From: Porcincola sp945869225
GTDB lineage: Bacteria > Bacillota > Clostridia > Lachnospirales > Lachnospiraceae
Direction: 5' to 3'
Length of the DNA: 64,000 bases
Assembly (NCBI RefSeq): GCF_052118625.1
Contig: NZ_JBQKGW010000002.1
Location: forward strand, 124,001 to 188,000
Part shown: one piece after another, positions 35,323 to 43,765 of the stretch
How positions within the stretch are numbered: position 1 is the first letter of the stretch
Layout: each line of letters opens with the position of its first letter
Notes under the pieces: generated by a model
Databases searched by the model: none
What the model saw: the letters and a program-made list of their open reading frames with translations, nothing else
What the model was told of the DNA's origin: nothing
Program-made: the position numbers and the translations under genes

Positions 35323-37401
35323 TCAGACCTTCAATACCAGCGTCTCATATGGGGCCAGCAGCCTTTCTCCTTCCAGCTCCTCTCCTGTATACAGATCGGC
35401 CGATTTTCTTTTAATCTGGATCGACTGCGGCGTCTTCTCGTAGTTCAGGACGAACAGATACCCAGGCCGGTCCTTCCCGGTCCGAAGCGCGATCTCGCAG
35501 CCCGCCGGAGCCTCCACGATATCCTGATATGGTTCGATCACATCCAGCTTTTCAAAGAATACGGCCGCCGTCTGTTCTGAGAAGCAGCCGCCGAAATAGT
35601 AAACCTTTCCCTTTCCGACACTGTTCTCAATCAGCGCAGGGGTTCCAGTATAATAGGAATCCTTGTAAGTGCCAGCTGTCTTTGCCCCTTTCAGAGGCTG
35701 AAGCTCGTCATTGAACACAGGCGCCTCCAGAGTTGTCCCGTTCCAGTCCACGTGAATCATCCCTTCATCTGCAGCGGTCAGGGTGAACTCTTTGACGTCT
35801 GCTCCAGTCAGCTTTGCAGCGACTCCCGGAAGATTCTGCTGCACGCATTTCCCGGTCGGATCCTTCAACCCTGCGCGGCAGCCGAACACCAGCGTTCCTC
35901 CCTGCTCGACATAAGCCGTCAGAATCCGGACCTGCCGCTCTGTCAGGATCACCGCGTGCGGATAGAAGACAACCCGATGCTGGCTCAGGTTCTCCACAAC
36001 TGCGCGATCATCCGCCTCGGACGCATCTGACTCTTCCGAGGGCAGATAGATCAGATCGACAGGCGTATGCGTATGCTGGGAGGCCGCATACAGTCCATTC
36101 ATGCTCATGCGGTCGAGAGCCCCGTGCCACTCGTCGAGTTCCGCATCGAACTTATTGTCGTAGGTTTCAACGATGCCGACCTTCGCCTCGTACTGCGTTC
36201 CGGCCAGTTCGGAAATTCTGACGAACTTGTCATGAATCTCCCGGACCTCCCGGATCCTGCGATTCTCCCTTCCGGAATAATCCAGAATGCCATGCCAGTA
36301 GATCTCTGTTCCCATCGTGCTTGTCCGCCAGCGGAAATAGCTGATATAGTCGGCCCCATGCGCAATGCTCTGCATCGTCCACAGCGTAATCTGGCCAGGT
36401 CTCGGCGTCGGCGCTTCCATCCCCGTGTTCCAGCCATTTGCGCCGGACTGCTGCTCCATGATGCCGAATGTCCCCTTCAGCGCCCGCACCTCATCCAGAT
36501 TCAGCCCCCAGATCCGATCCTTGAGTGTCGTCAAAGCAGTAAAGTGTGAATGGATGCCATATGCCATATTCGGGTAGGAATCATACGTCATAAAATCCAG
36601 ACTGTCGCGCGTCATCCGGTGGTTGTCCAGATCCGCGAATAATCCGTTTGTCGTGATGAAATCACCTGGCTTCACATATTTCCGGAGAATGTCACTCTGA
36701 AGCTTTGCCCAGCGGCATGCAGAGTCCGATACGAAGCGTTTGTAGTCCAGCACCTCATGGGGATTCGTGTTATTGCTCAACGTCGTCCTCGGCACATACA
36801 CTTCTCCCCAGGCCGTGTAGGTCTGATTCCAGAACGCCGTTCCCCAGGCTTTGTTCAGATTCCGGATGCTTCCATACTTCGCTTTCAAAAACTCACGGAA
36901 GGCCAGCGTATCACTTTCCGAGTAAAATTCATTTTTCTCACAGTTGATTTCATTGTCAAGCTGCCAGCCGATGATGCATGCCCGCTTTGCATAGTGAGCG
37001 CCAAGGCGCTCTACAATGTTCCGTGTGAATCGCTGATAGATAACAGAATTATAGTTATAATGTCTTCTCGCACCGTGCCGGTAAAGCACACCATCCTGGC
37101 GCGCATTCAGAACTTCCGGATACTTATCCGTCATCCACGCCGGCGGTGTCGCCGTCGGCGTGCAGAAAATCACCTTCATGTTCTTCTCTTCGCACAGATC
37201 CAGGAATCTGTCAAAGAAGTCATAAGAGTATTCTCCCTCCGCTGGTTCGAATACATTCCAGGAAAATTCTGCCACCCGGATGACTTCGATGCCCGTCTCG
37301 TGCATCCTGTCCAGATCCTGGTCCCACAGCTGCTCATCCCAGTGCTCCGGGTAGTAATCCGTTCCCATGATGATGCGATCACCATTCAGCAGATAACTCA
37401 T
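35323..37401 (-). CDS. GH42 family beta-galactosidase
   Basis: Cytoplasmic glycoside hydrolase that cleaves terminal beta-galactosides, often plant or milk oligosaccharides taken up by the cell. The N-terminal TIM barrel has GTDYYPEHW, the acid/base Glu in WQLDNEI and the nucleophile region MEQQSG. A trimerisation domain and a C-terminal beta-domain follow, giving 692 residues, normal for GH42. No signal peptide is present. AGGGGGGAAACC precedes the ATG. No transporter gene is adjacent, and galT lies a few genes away. Confidence 0.94.
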   Translation of the reverse strand: MSYLLNGDRIIMGTDYYPEHWDEQLWDQDLDRMHETGIEVIRVAEFSWNVFEPAEGEYSYDFFDRFLDLCEEKNMKVIFCTPTATPPAWMTDKYPEVLNARQDGVLYRHGARRHYNYNSVIYQRFTRNIVERLGAHYAKRACIIGWQLDNEINCEKNEFYSESDTLAFREFLKAKYGSIRNLNKAWGTAFWNQTYTAWGEVYVPRTTLSNNTNPHEVLDYKRFVSDSACRWAKLQSDILRKYVKPGDFITTNGLFADLDNHRMTRDSLDFMTYDSYPNMAYGIHSHFTALTTLKDRIWGLNLDEVRALKGTFGIMEQQSGANGWNTGMEAPTPRPGQITLWTMQSIAHGADYISYFRWRTSTMGTEIYWHGILDYSGRENRRIREVREIHDKFVRISELAGTQYEAKVGIVETYDNKFDAELDEWHGALDRMSMNGLYAASQHTHTPVDLIYLPSEESDASEADDRAVVENLSQHRVVFYPHAVILTERQVRILTAYVEQGGTLVFGCRAGLKDPTGKCVQQNLPGVAAKLTGADVKEFTLTAADEGMIHVDWNGTTLEAPVFNDELQPLKGAKTAGTYKDSYYTGTPALIENSVGKGKVYYFGGCFSEQTAAVFFEKLDVIEPYQDIVEAPAGCEIALRTGKDRPGYLFVLNYEKTPQSIQIKRKSADLYTGEELEGERLLAPYETLVLKV

Positions 37402-37459
37402 GTTGGTTTCCCCCCTGTTTCAAGTACATGCCGTCGTGTCCACCTGATTTCCTCCGTTG

Positions 37460-37489
37460 ATCATAACACGTAGTTGAATCCAACTGGAT
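37460..37489 (-). promoter_or_regulatory. Possible GH42 promoter with an overlapping operator
   Basis: Minus strand: a -10-like TATGAT (37460-37465) and, overlapping the expected spacer and -35 zone, the inverted repeat ATCCA-GT-TGGAT (37478-37489). A weak -35 plus a symmetric site would suit a gene switched by sugar through a LacI-type repressor or activator. Positional evidence only. Confidence 0.35.
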
Positions 37490-37614
37490 ATCGTTTTCTT
37501 ACAGCAGACAAGGAACAGGCAATCCGAACTCGAGCCGCTTCAACCGGCACCGGTTCTGGGTGATAAATACAGGAAATGATCAATGGCCGCACCCCTGAAT
37601 TTCTGACAATACCT

Positions 37615-37660
37615 GAATAAAAGAGACTCAGCAAGACCATACGGCCTTCTGAGTCTCTTC
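37615..37660 (-). terminator. Intrinsic terminator after the small membrane ORFs
   Basis: A perfect 10-bp stem AGAGACTCAG/CTGAGTCTCT (37622-37631 and 37649-37658) with a 17-nt loop and a following TTTTATT on the minus strand. Confidence 0.75.
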
Positions 37661-37670
37661 TCACTTATAT

Positions 37671-37757
37671 TCAGTTTCCTCTCGTCCTCATCCACATCCA
37701 GACAAGGACAATTCCCCAGAACACCAGGGCCCCGGCAATAATCAGGTTCTGTGCCAT
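37671..37757 (-). CDS. Very small membrane protein (28 residues)
   Basis: ATG at 37757, stop 37671-37673. One hydrophobic helix (IIAGALVFWGIVLVWMWM) followed by a basic tail RTRGN. This is the shape of small regulatory or complex-stabilising membrane peptides. It starts 5 nt after the preceding 42-residue ORF and ends 11 nt before a clear terminator hairpin, which supports it being part of a transcript. There is no strong ribosome site of its own, so it would depend on translational coupling. Family not recognised. Confidence 0.5.
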   Translation of the reverse strand: MAQNLIIAGALVFWGIVLVWMWMRTRGN

Positions 37758-37762
37758 ACCGG

Positions 37763-37891
37763 TCACACTTTCACATCTGACGCTGCAGCGTCCTGCGCCT
37801 TCTCACGCAGGTCCCTCAGATGAACAAGCAGTGCGTAGATTCCCGGAAGGACAACAATCAACAACAGAAAAAGTGCAATAAAAGCTAACAT
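37763..37891 (-). CDS. Very small membrane protein (42 residues)
   Basis: ATG at 37891 with GTGAGGTTTTCT before it. The peptide has a hydrophobic helix at residues 2-22 (LAFIALFLLLIVVLPGIYAL), then a charged helix LRDLREKAQDA. No family recognised. It follows the 139-residue membrane protein by 42 nt and precedes the 28-residue ORF, forming a group of three small membrane proteins that ends in one terminator. Confidence 0.55.
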   Translation of the reverse strand: MLAFIALFLLLIVVLPGIYALLVHLRDLREKAQDAAASDVKV

Positions 37892-37933
37892 AGAAAACCT
37901 CACTTTCTACAAATTGCAATGTGTATATTTGCA

Positions 37934-38353
37934 TTAGTAAAAAGTGAGCACCCCTGGACCTTTCCCATCCTGCCTCTGAATATAGTGAAGAACCCTTCTG
38001 AAGGGCAGGTTTGGCGATTCAAATCTCCTGCGGATTGAAACGGTCAGGATGGTGAAGAGAAAATTGCACAGGATGAAGACAAACGGCACTGTAAGAAGCG
38101 CTTTCGCCTCTTTCCTGCTCCAGTGCTCCCATCCGGTACTGGAATCGACCCGGATCGATATCTTTTCCGGAAGCCTGGCTGGCAGGATCTCATCCTCTGC
38201 AGCAACCTTCAGCACGGCGTGAGCCGCTGCATCAGGAAACTCGAGATTTGAGGCGCGGTTGGAAGCCGAATGAAATTCGTAGGAAATGAGCACAAAAAGA
38301 AGAGCGAATAAAAGATATCCCAGATATCTTGTTCTCTTTCCTCTCTTCATCAT
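37934..38353 (-). CDS. Small two-helix membrane protein of unknown function
   Basis: Not recognised. Chosen start is the ATG at 38353, with TTGGAGATCAGC before it, giving 139 residues. One hydrophobic helix lies near the N-terminus (YLGYLLFALLFVLISYEF) and a second near residues 89-110 (LTVPFVFILCNFLFTILTV), with about 65 polar residues between them on one side of the membrane and a basic tail. It heads the three-gene group of small membrane proteins. Confidence 0.6.
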   Translation of the reverse strand: MMKRGKRTRYLGYLLFALLFVLISYEFHSASNRASNLEFPDAAAHAVLKVAAEDEILPARLPEKISIRVDSSTGWEHWSRKEAKALLTVPFVFILCNFLFTILTVSIRRRFESPNLPFRRVLHYIQRQDGKGPGVLTFY

Positions 38354-38415
38354 GCTGATCTCCAAGTAATTGCTCTGGTTCGCAATTCAACCGAAGTTTC
38401 CCGCATTCCATTTAT

Positions 38416-38451
38416 TGAAAAAAAGACCGGCGCACCGATGCACCAGTCTTC
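38416..38451 (-). terminator. Intrinsic terminator after tRNA-Thr
   Basis: A stem of AAGAC(T)GG(T)GCA against TGCGCCGGTCTT with G-T pairs (about 38424-38450), followed by a run of seven T on the minus strand, about 25 nt after the tRNA. Confidence 0.8.
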
Positions 38452-38475
38452 ATTCCTCTTCATGAAATGATAAAA

Positions 38476-38548
38476 AGCTGCTGACCAGAATCGAACTGGT
38501 GACCTCCACATTACCAATGTGACGCTCTACCGACTGAGCCACAGCAGC
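38476..38548 (-). tRNA. tRNA-Thr (anticodon GGT)
   Basis: A 73-nt cloverleaf on the minus strand. The acceptor stem GCTGCTG/CAGCAGC pairs fully, the D arm has GGCTCAGTCGGTAGAGC, the anticodon loop is TTGGTAA and the T arm contains GTTCGATTC. The 3' CCA is not encoded. An 8-bp hairpin TTGACGGC/GCCGTCAA (38552-38571) sits just before the 5' end and may aid processing. Confidence 0.95.
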
Positions 38549-38578
38549 TGATTGACGGCGCTTGCCGTCAACTTCTAT

Positions 38579-38607
38579 AATCTACCATAAAGCCAGATGT
38601 GTGTCAA
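38579..38607 (-). promoter_or_regulatory. Promoter for tRNA-Thr
   Basis: Minus strand: consensus TTGACA (38602-38607), 17-nt spacer, TAGATT (38579-38584), about 30 nt before the tRNA. Confidence 0.75.
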
Positions 38608-38646
38608 ACACTTTTTCGGCTGACACTCTTTTCTTCGCTAGCCTTC

Positions 38647-39063
38647 TTAGTTGGCTTCCGTTCCCTGCTCGGTGTTTGCAAGGAGGGTTTCCTTCTGAAC
38701 GGCGGTCTCCGCTTCTGTCCCGCTCTTCTCTGCGCCTGCCTCTGCCTCAGTGGAAGCTACAGCTGCAGTCTCGCTCTCTGTGGAGGAAACAGCCGCTTCC
38801 GTCTGCGCTGTCGTTGTTGCTGCCGTCGTATTCTTGTCCGGCATCATATTCAGAAGAACGGCAAGTACAAGGAAGATTGCAGCCAGCAGCTTTGTGAACC
38901 GGACCATATTGCCCTCTACTGATCTGGACTTGTTCTTTGCCCAGTAGGTTTCACCGATTCCGCCGATGGTTCCAAGTCCGGCATCCTTGCCTTCCTGCAT
39001 CAGGATAATCGCGGTCAGCGCGACACTGATCAGAATAAAAATGATTGTAACAAAGACTTTCAT
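38647..39063 (-). CDS. secG: Preprotein translocase subunit SecG with a long acidic tail
   Basis: Small membrane subunit of the SecYEG channel. The N-terminal about 75 residues are typical SecG: a first helix (VTIIFILISVALTAIILMQ), the conserved GKDAGLGTIGG and second helix (LAAIFLVLAVLLNMMP). A tail of about 60 residues rich in Thr, Ala, Glu and Ser follows, making 138 residues where most SecG proteins have 70-80. Such tails occur in some Clostridia and probably face the cytoplasm or surface as a flexible extension. GGGAGATTG lies before the ATG. Confidence 0.93.
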   Translation of the reverse strand: MKVFVTIIFILISVALTAIILMQEGKDAGLGTIGGIGETYWAKNKSRSVEGNMVRFTKLLAAIFLVLAVLLNMMPDKNTTAATTTAQTEAAVSSTESETAAVASTEAEAGAEKSGTEAETAVQKETLLANTEQGTEAN

Positions 39064-39124
39064 GATTGCAATCTCCCTGCTTCCTCACTGATTGTTTGAT
39101 TCTGGTATGCCCAGATAGAAAAAC

Positions 39125-39153
39125 ATTATAGCACAGCATCCCTGCGCTGCCCA
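39125..39153 (-). promoter_or_regulatory. Promoter for secG
   Basis: Minus strand: TGGGCA (39148-39153), 17-nt spacer, perfect TATAAT (39125-39130), about 62 nt before secG. Confidence 0.7.
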
Positions 39154-39162
39154 GTATAAATT

Positions 39163-39810
39163 TTACTGCTTGATCTTCTCCAGATCCGCATTGTGACCGA
39201 TGATGTACATCATCAGATTCGCAGTGAGCGGCATATCCGGATCCGGCGTGACAATGATGCCGTCCTCATCCTTCAGCCCTACCACATTAAAGCAGCACGT
39301 TCTCCTGAGATTGAGCTGCGTGAGCGTCTTCCCGACCCATTCCTCCGGAACACGGACCTCCACCAGGCTGTATTCCGGTGAAAGCTCGATCCAGTCCATG
39401 AAGTCCCGGTCATCCATGAACTTACCGACACGCGTTCCCATCTCCTGCTCCGGATAGACAATCCGGTCCACCCCGATTTTCTCCAGGATCCGACCGTGAA
39501 CCTCATTCTTTGCTCTTGCAAGGATATACGGAAAATGTCTGTCCACACAGGTCATCGCAGAGACGATGGAGGCTTCCATATGATCGACCATCGTGATCAC
39601 TGCTCCATCAATGTTTTTCAGACCGAGTCCCTCGATGGCCTCCGGGTCCAGGACATCTGCCGTCATCGCATAGCTGACATCCTCCGCAATCTGCTGGATT
39701 TTCACCGGATCAATGTCCACGGCAATCACCTGGCTGCCGCCCTTCTCAAGTGTTCTGGCTACCGCTGCTCCAAACCGGTCGACACCGAACACAACGTACT
39801 TCTTCTTCAT
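39163..39810 (-). CDS. KtrA/TrkA-like RCK protein with an altered glycine motif
   Basis: Cytoplasmic gating subunit of the Ktr/Trk potassium uptake family: an N-terminal RCK (TrkA-N) Rossmann domain (about 1-130) and a C-terminal TrkA-C domain (about 135-215), the part that binds c-di-AMP in KtrA. The nucleotide loop reads GVDRFG where KtrA normally has GxGRFG, so the middle Gly is Asp. I start at the ATG at 39810 (GAGG before it), giving 215 residues; an upstream TTG is less likely. No ktrB channel gene is adjacent. cdaA at the left edge would supply the possible ligand, which is inference. Confidence 0.88.
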   Translation of the reverse strand: MKKKYVVFGVDRFGAAVARTLEKGGSQVIAVDIDPVKIQQIAEDVSYAMTADVLDPEAIEGLGLKNIDGAVITMVDHMEASIVSAMTCVDRHFPYILARAKNEVHGRILEKIGVDRIVYPEQEMGTRVGKFMDDRDFMDWIELSPEYSLVEVRVPEEWVGKTLTQLNLRRTCCFNVVGLKDEDGIIVTPDPDMPLTANLMMYIIGHNADLEKIKQ

Positions 39811-39820
39811 CGTCAACGCC

Positions 39821-40591
39821 TCAGCCCTTCTTCATTCTCTGCCTGACAATTTCATAGCCAAGCACGCCGGCTGCAACTGACGCATTCAGTGAGTCGATAT
39901 CCCCGTTCATCGGGATCCGCGCGGTAAAATCGCACTTCTCCTTCACCAGGCGGCTGACACCATTTCCTTCATTGCCGATCACAACCCCGATCGGGCCGGT
40001 CAGATTCAGATCATACATCAGTTCCCCGTCCATGTCTGCACAGACAAACCACATGCCTTCCTTCTTCAGCTGTTCGATGGTCTGTGAAAGATTCGCAACC
40101 CGCGCAACGGGTGTGTAGTTGAGTGCTCCTGCCGAAGCCTTGGCGACGGTTGCCGTCAGGCCGACTGCCCTTCTCTTCGGAATGATGATGCCATGCGCGC
40201 CCATCAGATTGGCAGAACGGATAATCGCGCCGAGGTTGTGGGGATCTTCAATGTCGTCGAGCAGAAAGAAAAACGGCGCCTCTCCCTTCTCCCGCGCCCG
40301 CTCAAGCAGATCCTCCACCTCCGCGTAGGCGTAGGCAGCGCACTGAGCGATCACGCCCTGGTGCTTACCGGTCTCTGACATCTCGTCAAGACGTTCTTTT
40401 GAGACAAAGGTCACGATGGCATCCGATTTTCTTGCCTTGCTGACAAGTGCAAGAACAGGTCCATCCTTCAGTCCGTCCTGTACATACAGCTTGTCGATTG
40501 TACGTCCTGCGCGGAATGCCTCCCGCACAGGGTTTCTGCCCTCAATGATCAGCTGTTCTTCTTCTATCTTCCGGCTGTTTTCCATATCCAT
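39821..40591 (-). CDS. rlmB: 23S rRNA (guanosine-2251-2'-O)-methyltransferase RlmB
   Basis: SpoU-family enzyme that methylates the ribose of G2251 in 23S rRNA. The N-terminal substrate-binding domain has IEGRNPVREAF. The knotted SPOUT domain shows DDIEDPHNLGAIIRSA, VIGNEGNGVSRLV and SLNASVAAGVLGYE. Length is 256 residues. Met3 is an alternative start. It lies downstream of cysS and mrnC, the common Firmicute order. Confidence 0.95.
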   Translation of the reverse strand: MDMENSRKIEEEQLIIEGRNPVREAFRAGRTIDKLYVQDGLKDGPVLALVSKARKSDAIVTFVSKERLDEMSETGKHQGVIAQCAAYAYAEVEDLLERAREKGEAPFFFLLDDIEDPHNLGAIIRSANLMGAHGIIIPKRRAVGLTATVAKASAGALNYTPVARVANLSQTIEQLKKEGMWFVCADMDGELMYDLNLTGPIGVVIGNEGNGVSRLVKEKCDFTARIPMNGDIDSLNASVAAGVLGYEIVRQRMKKG

Positions 40592-40722
40592 TCCATTTCG
40601 TATGCATGAGCGCCCGGCGGCACATCCGCAGATTCTCCTGCAGATTCGCGTTCAGACCTGATCATGTGCTCCGCCCGCAGGACCGGGCTCAACCCGCGCT
40701 GTATATTCTGCCCTTTCCATGC

Positions 40723-41187
40723 TTACAGAGCCGGATATGCGGCCTTAACCAGCTCCATGATCCGGCTGTAACGTCTCCTCAGATATAAATAACCAAGCAG
40801 TGCCTCGAAGCCGGTTGCCTCGAGGTATTGCTCCCTGTCTGCATTCTTCGCGGTGTGATGAGGGTTTGAATTCCTGCCCCTTCTATAGACAGCTTCTTCT
40901 TCCGCACTGAAAGACGCACGGATTCGAAGCGCTCCCTCCGCCTGCATTCTGGCATTCACAAGGGCAGCCGCCTGCCTGTGAAGCTTCTCTGTCTGCATAT
41001 TTGCCTGCTTCACGAGCGCTGTCCGCACAATCAGATCAAACACGGTATCGCCGATCCAGGCAAGCGTCAGGGGAGAATACTGCATCCAGTCCTTCTGCGG
41101 CAGCCTGCAGTAATGATCGACAATTGTCTGCAGATCCGCAACGTCGGAGTCCTCCGCCGTCTTCAGAACCGTCACGCTTTCTTCCAT
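40723..41187 (-). CDS. mrnC: Mini-ribonuclease III
   Basis: Dimeric endonuclease that trims 23S rRNA precursor ends; it has the RNase III catalytic domain but no dsRNA-binding domain. Visible are LAWIGDTVFDLIVR with a conserved metal-binding Asp and EATGFEALLGYLYL with the second acidic set, in 154 residues, which is typical. It overlaps cysS by 16 nt, so translation should be coupled. Confidence 0.95.
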   Translation of the reverse strand: MEESVTVLKTAEDSDVADLQTIVDHYCRLPQKDWMQYSPLTLAWIGDTVFDLIVRTALVKQANMQTEKLHRQAAALVNARMQAEGALRIRASFSAEEEAVYRRGRNSNPHHTAKNADREQYLEATGFEALLGYLYLRRRYSRIMELVKAAYPAL

Positions 41188-42578
41188 TTGACCCCTTCCC
41201 GGGTATCGAGGAGAGTGATTCCCATTCCCTGGAGCTGATCGCGGATCGCGTCTGCCTTTGCGAAGTCCTTTGCCTTTCTGGCTGCCTGTCGCTGTGCAAT
41301 CAGCTCCTCGATCTCAGAATCAAGAACCTCCTTCTTCTTCTCGACCTTCAGGCCAAGAATATCGCACAGTTCCAGAAGCTCCTCTTTGACCGCCCCGATA
41401 AATTCCCTCGAGCTCTCTGCCGATGCCTCGGCATTCGCAAAACGGACAAGGTCAAAGACAACGGAAAGCGCGTCCGCTGTATTCACATCATCGTCCATCG
41501 CCGCGTCAAACTTCTCCGTGAACCCCTTTACCTCGGCGATTTTCTTCTTCTCCTCGTCGGATGCAGCCTCTGTCTTTACAACAGACAGAAGATAATCCAG
41601 GTTGTCGACAGCGTTCGTGATCCGCTCGTATGCTGCCTTTGCGGAATCCATCAGCTCCTTCGAGAAGTTCAGCGGGGAACGATAGTGCGCGCTGAGCATG
41701 AACAGACGAAGGACCATCAGATCGTACTTCTCCCCGATCTGCCTGACTGTGAAGAAGTTTCCGAGCGACTTGGACATCTTGCGGTTATCAATGTTCAGAA
41801 ACGCATTGTGGAGCCAGTAGTGTGCAAATGGAACATCATTTGCGCATTCGGACTGTGCAATTTCATTCTCATGGTGCGGGAACACCAGATCTTCCCCGCC
41901 GGCATGGATATCGATCGTATCTCCCAGATAATGCTTTGCCATGACGGAGCACTCGATGTGCCAGCCCGGTCTGCCTTCGCCCCACGGTGAATTCCAGAAC
42001 GGTTCGCCTTCCTTCTTCGGCTTCCAGAGCACAAAGTCAAGCGGGTCATGCTTCTCGTCCTCGCCCGTCACCTTGAGATCCCGGCCTCCGGAGCGAAGAT
42101 CGTCCAGGTTCTTGTGGGAAAGCTTCCCGTATCCCGGATCCTTGCGCGTGCTGAAGTAGACGGTTCCGTCCTCTTCGTAGGCATATCCCTTCTCAATCAG
42201 CTCCTCAATCATGCTGATCATGCCGCCGATCTCCTGCGTCGCACGCGGATGGGTTGTCGCCGGCCGGACATTCATCCCTTCCATGTCCTTCTTGCATTCC
42301 TTGATGTAGCGCTCGGAAATCTCCGCTGCCGTGACGCCTTCCTGATTCGCCTTCTTGATGATCTTGTCATCCACGTCGGTAAAATTGGAAACGTAGTTGA
42401 CCTCGTAGCCCTTGTGTTCAAAATAGCGTCTCAGTGTATCGAAGACGATCATCGGCCGGGCATTCCCGATGTGAATGAAGTCGTAGACGGTCGGTCCGCA
42501 GACATACATCGAGACCTTTCCCGGCGTGATCGGGACAAATTCCTCTCGTTTTTTTGTCAGTGTGTTGTAAAGAAGCAT
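41172..42578 (-). CDS. cysS: Cysteinyl-tRNA synthetase
   Basis: Class I synthetase that charges tRNA-Cys. The signatures are CGPTVYDFIHIGN (with the HIGH-type motif and the first zinc Cys), the second zinc Cys in HIECSVM, HHENEIAQSE and KMSKSLGN. Length is 468 residues from the ATG at 42578, which has GAGGAGATTG before it. An in-frame upstream extension covers the promoter and is discarded. No T-box is seen in the short leader. Confidence 0.97.
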   Translation of the reverse strand: MLLYNTLTKKREEFVPITPGKVSMYVCGPTVYDFIHIGNARPMIVFDTLRRYFEHKGYEVNYVSNFTDVDDKIIKKANQEGVTAAEISERYIKECKKDMEGMNVRPATTHPRATQEIGGMISMIEELIEKGYAYEEDGTVYFSTRKDPGYGKLSHKNLDDLRSGGRDLKVTGEDEKHDPLDFVLWKPKKEGEPFWNSPWGEGRPGWHIECSVMAKHYLGDTIDIHAGGEDLVFPHHENEIAQSECANDVPFAHYWLHNAFLNIDNRKMSKSLGNFFTVRQIGEKYDLMVLRLFMLSAHYRSPLNFSKELMDSAKAAYERITNAVDNLDYLLSVVKTEAASDEEKKKIAEVKGFTEKFDAAMDDDVNTADALSVVFDLVRFANAEASAESSREFIGAVKEELLELCDILGLKVEKKKEVLDSEIEELIAQRQAARKAKDFAKADAIRDQLQGMGITLLDTREGVKWKKA

Positions 42579-42630
42579 GGTCAATCTCCTCACAGAATGT
42601 TTGATAAACGTGCATTTTTCAGCACTTTTC

Positions 42631-42659
42631 AGTGTATCTGTCCCGCTTTCGCTTGTCAA
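42631..42659 (-). promoter_or_regulatory. SigA-type promoter for the cysS-mrnC-rlmB-ktrA-like operon
   Basis: Minus strand: consensus TTGACA (42654-42659), 17-nt spacer, TACACT (42631-42636), about 53 nt before cysS. The leader is too short for a T-box. Confidence 0.75.
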
Positions 42660-42757
42660 TATCAGCCAGAGGCAGTCGTCACATCTCCCGGACAGTCCCT
42701 AAGGTGCTGCGGGCAAGACGGTCATCCGATCTGCCCGTCTTTTGCTCATCCTGCCTT

Positions 42758-43519
42758 TCAGACAACTTCACAGACGTATGCGTGTCTGAAGGGCGTGTCA
42801 GAAGCAGAGCGCAGATGTCTCTCATACGCTTCGCGGTTCATGATCCGGCACATCATCGGCGGATAGGCTTCCCTTGCAGTCTGAACCGCCGCAGCCGGCT
42901 TTCCGCCTTCCAGCAGAATCTGCAGCTTCCCGCCGGAAGCCCTCTGTTCCTTCTCGAGACGTCTGTAATAGGAAAGAGAACGTTCCGTGAACAGTTCAAA
43001 GCGCCTGCTCAGTGTGCGGTTGACACGATCCGCAAAAGAAGCCAGCTCTCCGTCACTCAGCGAGGCGGCTGCCACATATTTCCTGTCTCCTCCTGTCTCC
43101 CCGCAGAGCACATGTTCCTCCCACTGCCAGCTCCAGGTTCTCTCAAACCCAAACGGCTTGTAGATGGCTTCGTCAATCGGCATCAGGAAGGCAAATGGAA
43201 CCCCCTCTGCCTCCAGGTCCCGGAAAATCATGTCCAGAAGGCTTCGCATCAGTCCTCTGTGCCGAAGCTCCTTTCTCGTTGCCACCGCAACAATGTAAGG
43301 AATCGTGATCTGTTCACCGTTCCAGAGAAGTCTCGTCGGATTCAGATGCACCATTGAGCAGATATCCTCCCGGGCCTGTCGGGCCGCATAGATCGCGCTC
43401 TCCGGGGCAACCTCCTGGTAATAATAGTCCGAGAACGCCCCTTTATCCTCCGGAAAAACCTCCTCATACAGCGGTTTCGTCAGGATATTCTGTTCTCTCG
43501 GAAGTCTCAGAAATTCCAT
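42758..43519 (-). CDS. GNAT acetyltransferase, Eis-like N-terminal type
   Basis: Probable N-acetyltransferase. The acetyl-CoA fold is recognisable from IPYIVAVATRKELRHRGLMRSLLDMIF (the R/Q-x-x-G-x-G/A-like region is RHRGLM) and FAFLMPIDEAIYKPFGFER, which resembles the first domain of the Eis/YitF class. The C-terminal about 100 residues look like a second, weaker domain. Length is 253 residues with CGGAAAGGACTGC before the ATG. The substrate is unknown. Confidence 0.82.
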   Translation of the reverse strand: MEFLRLPREQNILTKPLYEEVFPEDKGAFSDYYYQEVAPESAIYAARQAREDICSMVHLNPTRLLWNGEQITIPYIVAVATRKELRHRGLMRSLLDMIFRDLEAEGVPFAFLMPIDEAIYKPFGFERTWSWQWEEHVLCGETGGDRKYVAAASLSDGELASFADRVNRTLSRRFELFTERSLSYYRRLEKEQRASGGKLQILLEGGKPAAAVQTAREAYPPMMCRIMNREAYERHLRSASDTPFRHAYVCEVV

Positions 43520-43765
43520 GCAGTCCTTTCCGCCTATTTTTCACTGGCCTTCTGTGCGCCGAAGCCGCCCGGCGTGTCACCCTGCTGCCCGGCCCCGGCT
43601 TCATCTTCCCATCTGGCAGGTTCAGCCGCCGCTCTGCGCCATGCCGCTTCCATGCATCCGCCTGCCTGACTGCCGGTTAAACCCTGCCATTCTCAGGTGC
43701 CCGGCATTCACCTTCATGCTGCGTGCCGTCTCCTGTTCCTGACTGCAGGCTGAGCCCTGCCGTCC

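Noticed and set aside
42579..42757. T-box leader upstream of cysS
   Set aside because: The promoter is only about 53 nt from the start codon, and no T-box sequence is present.
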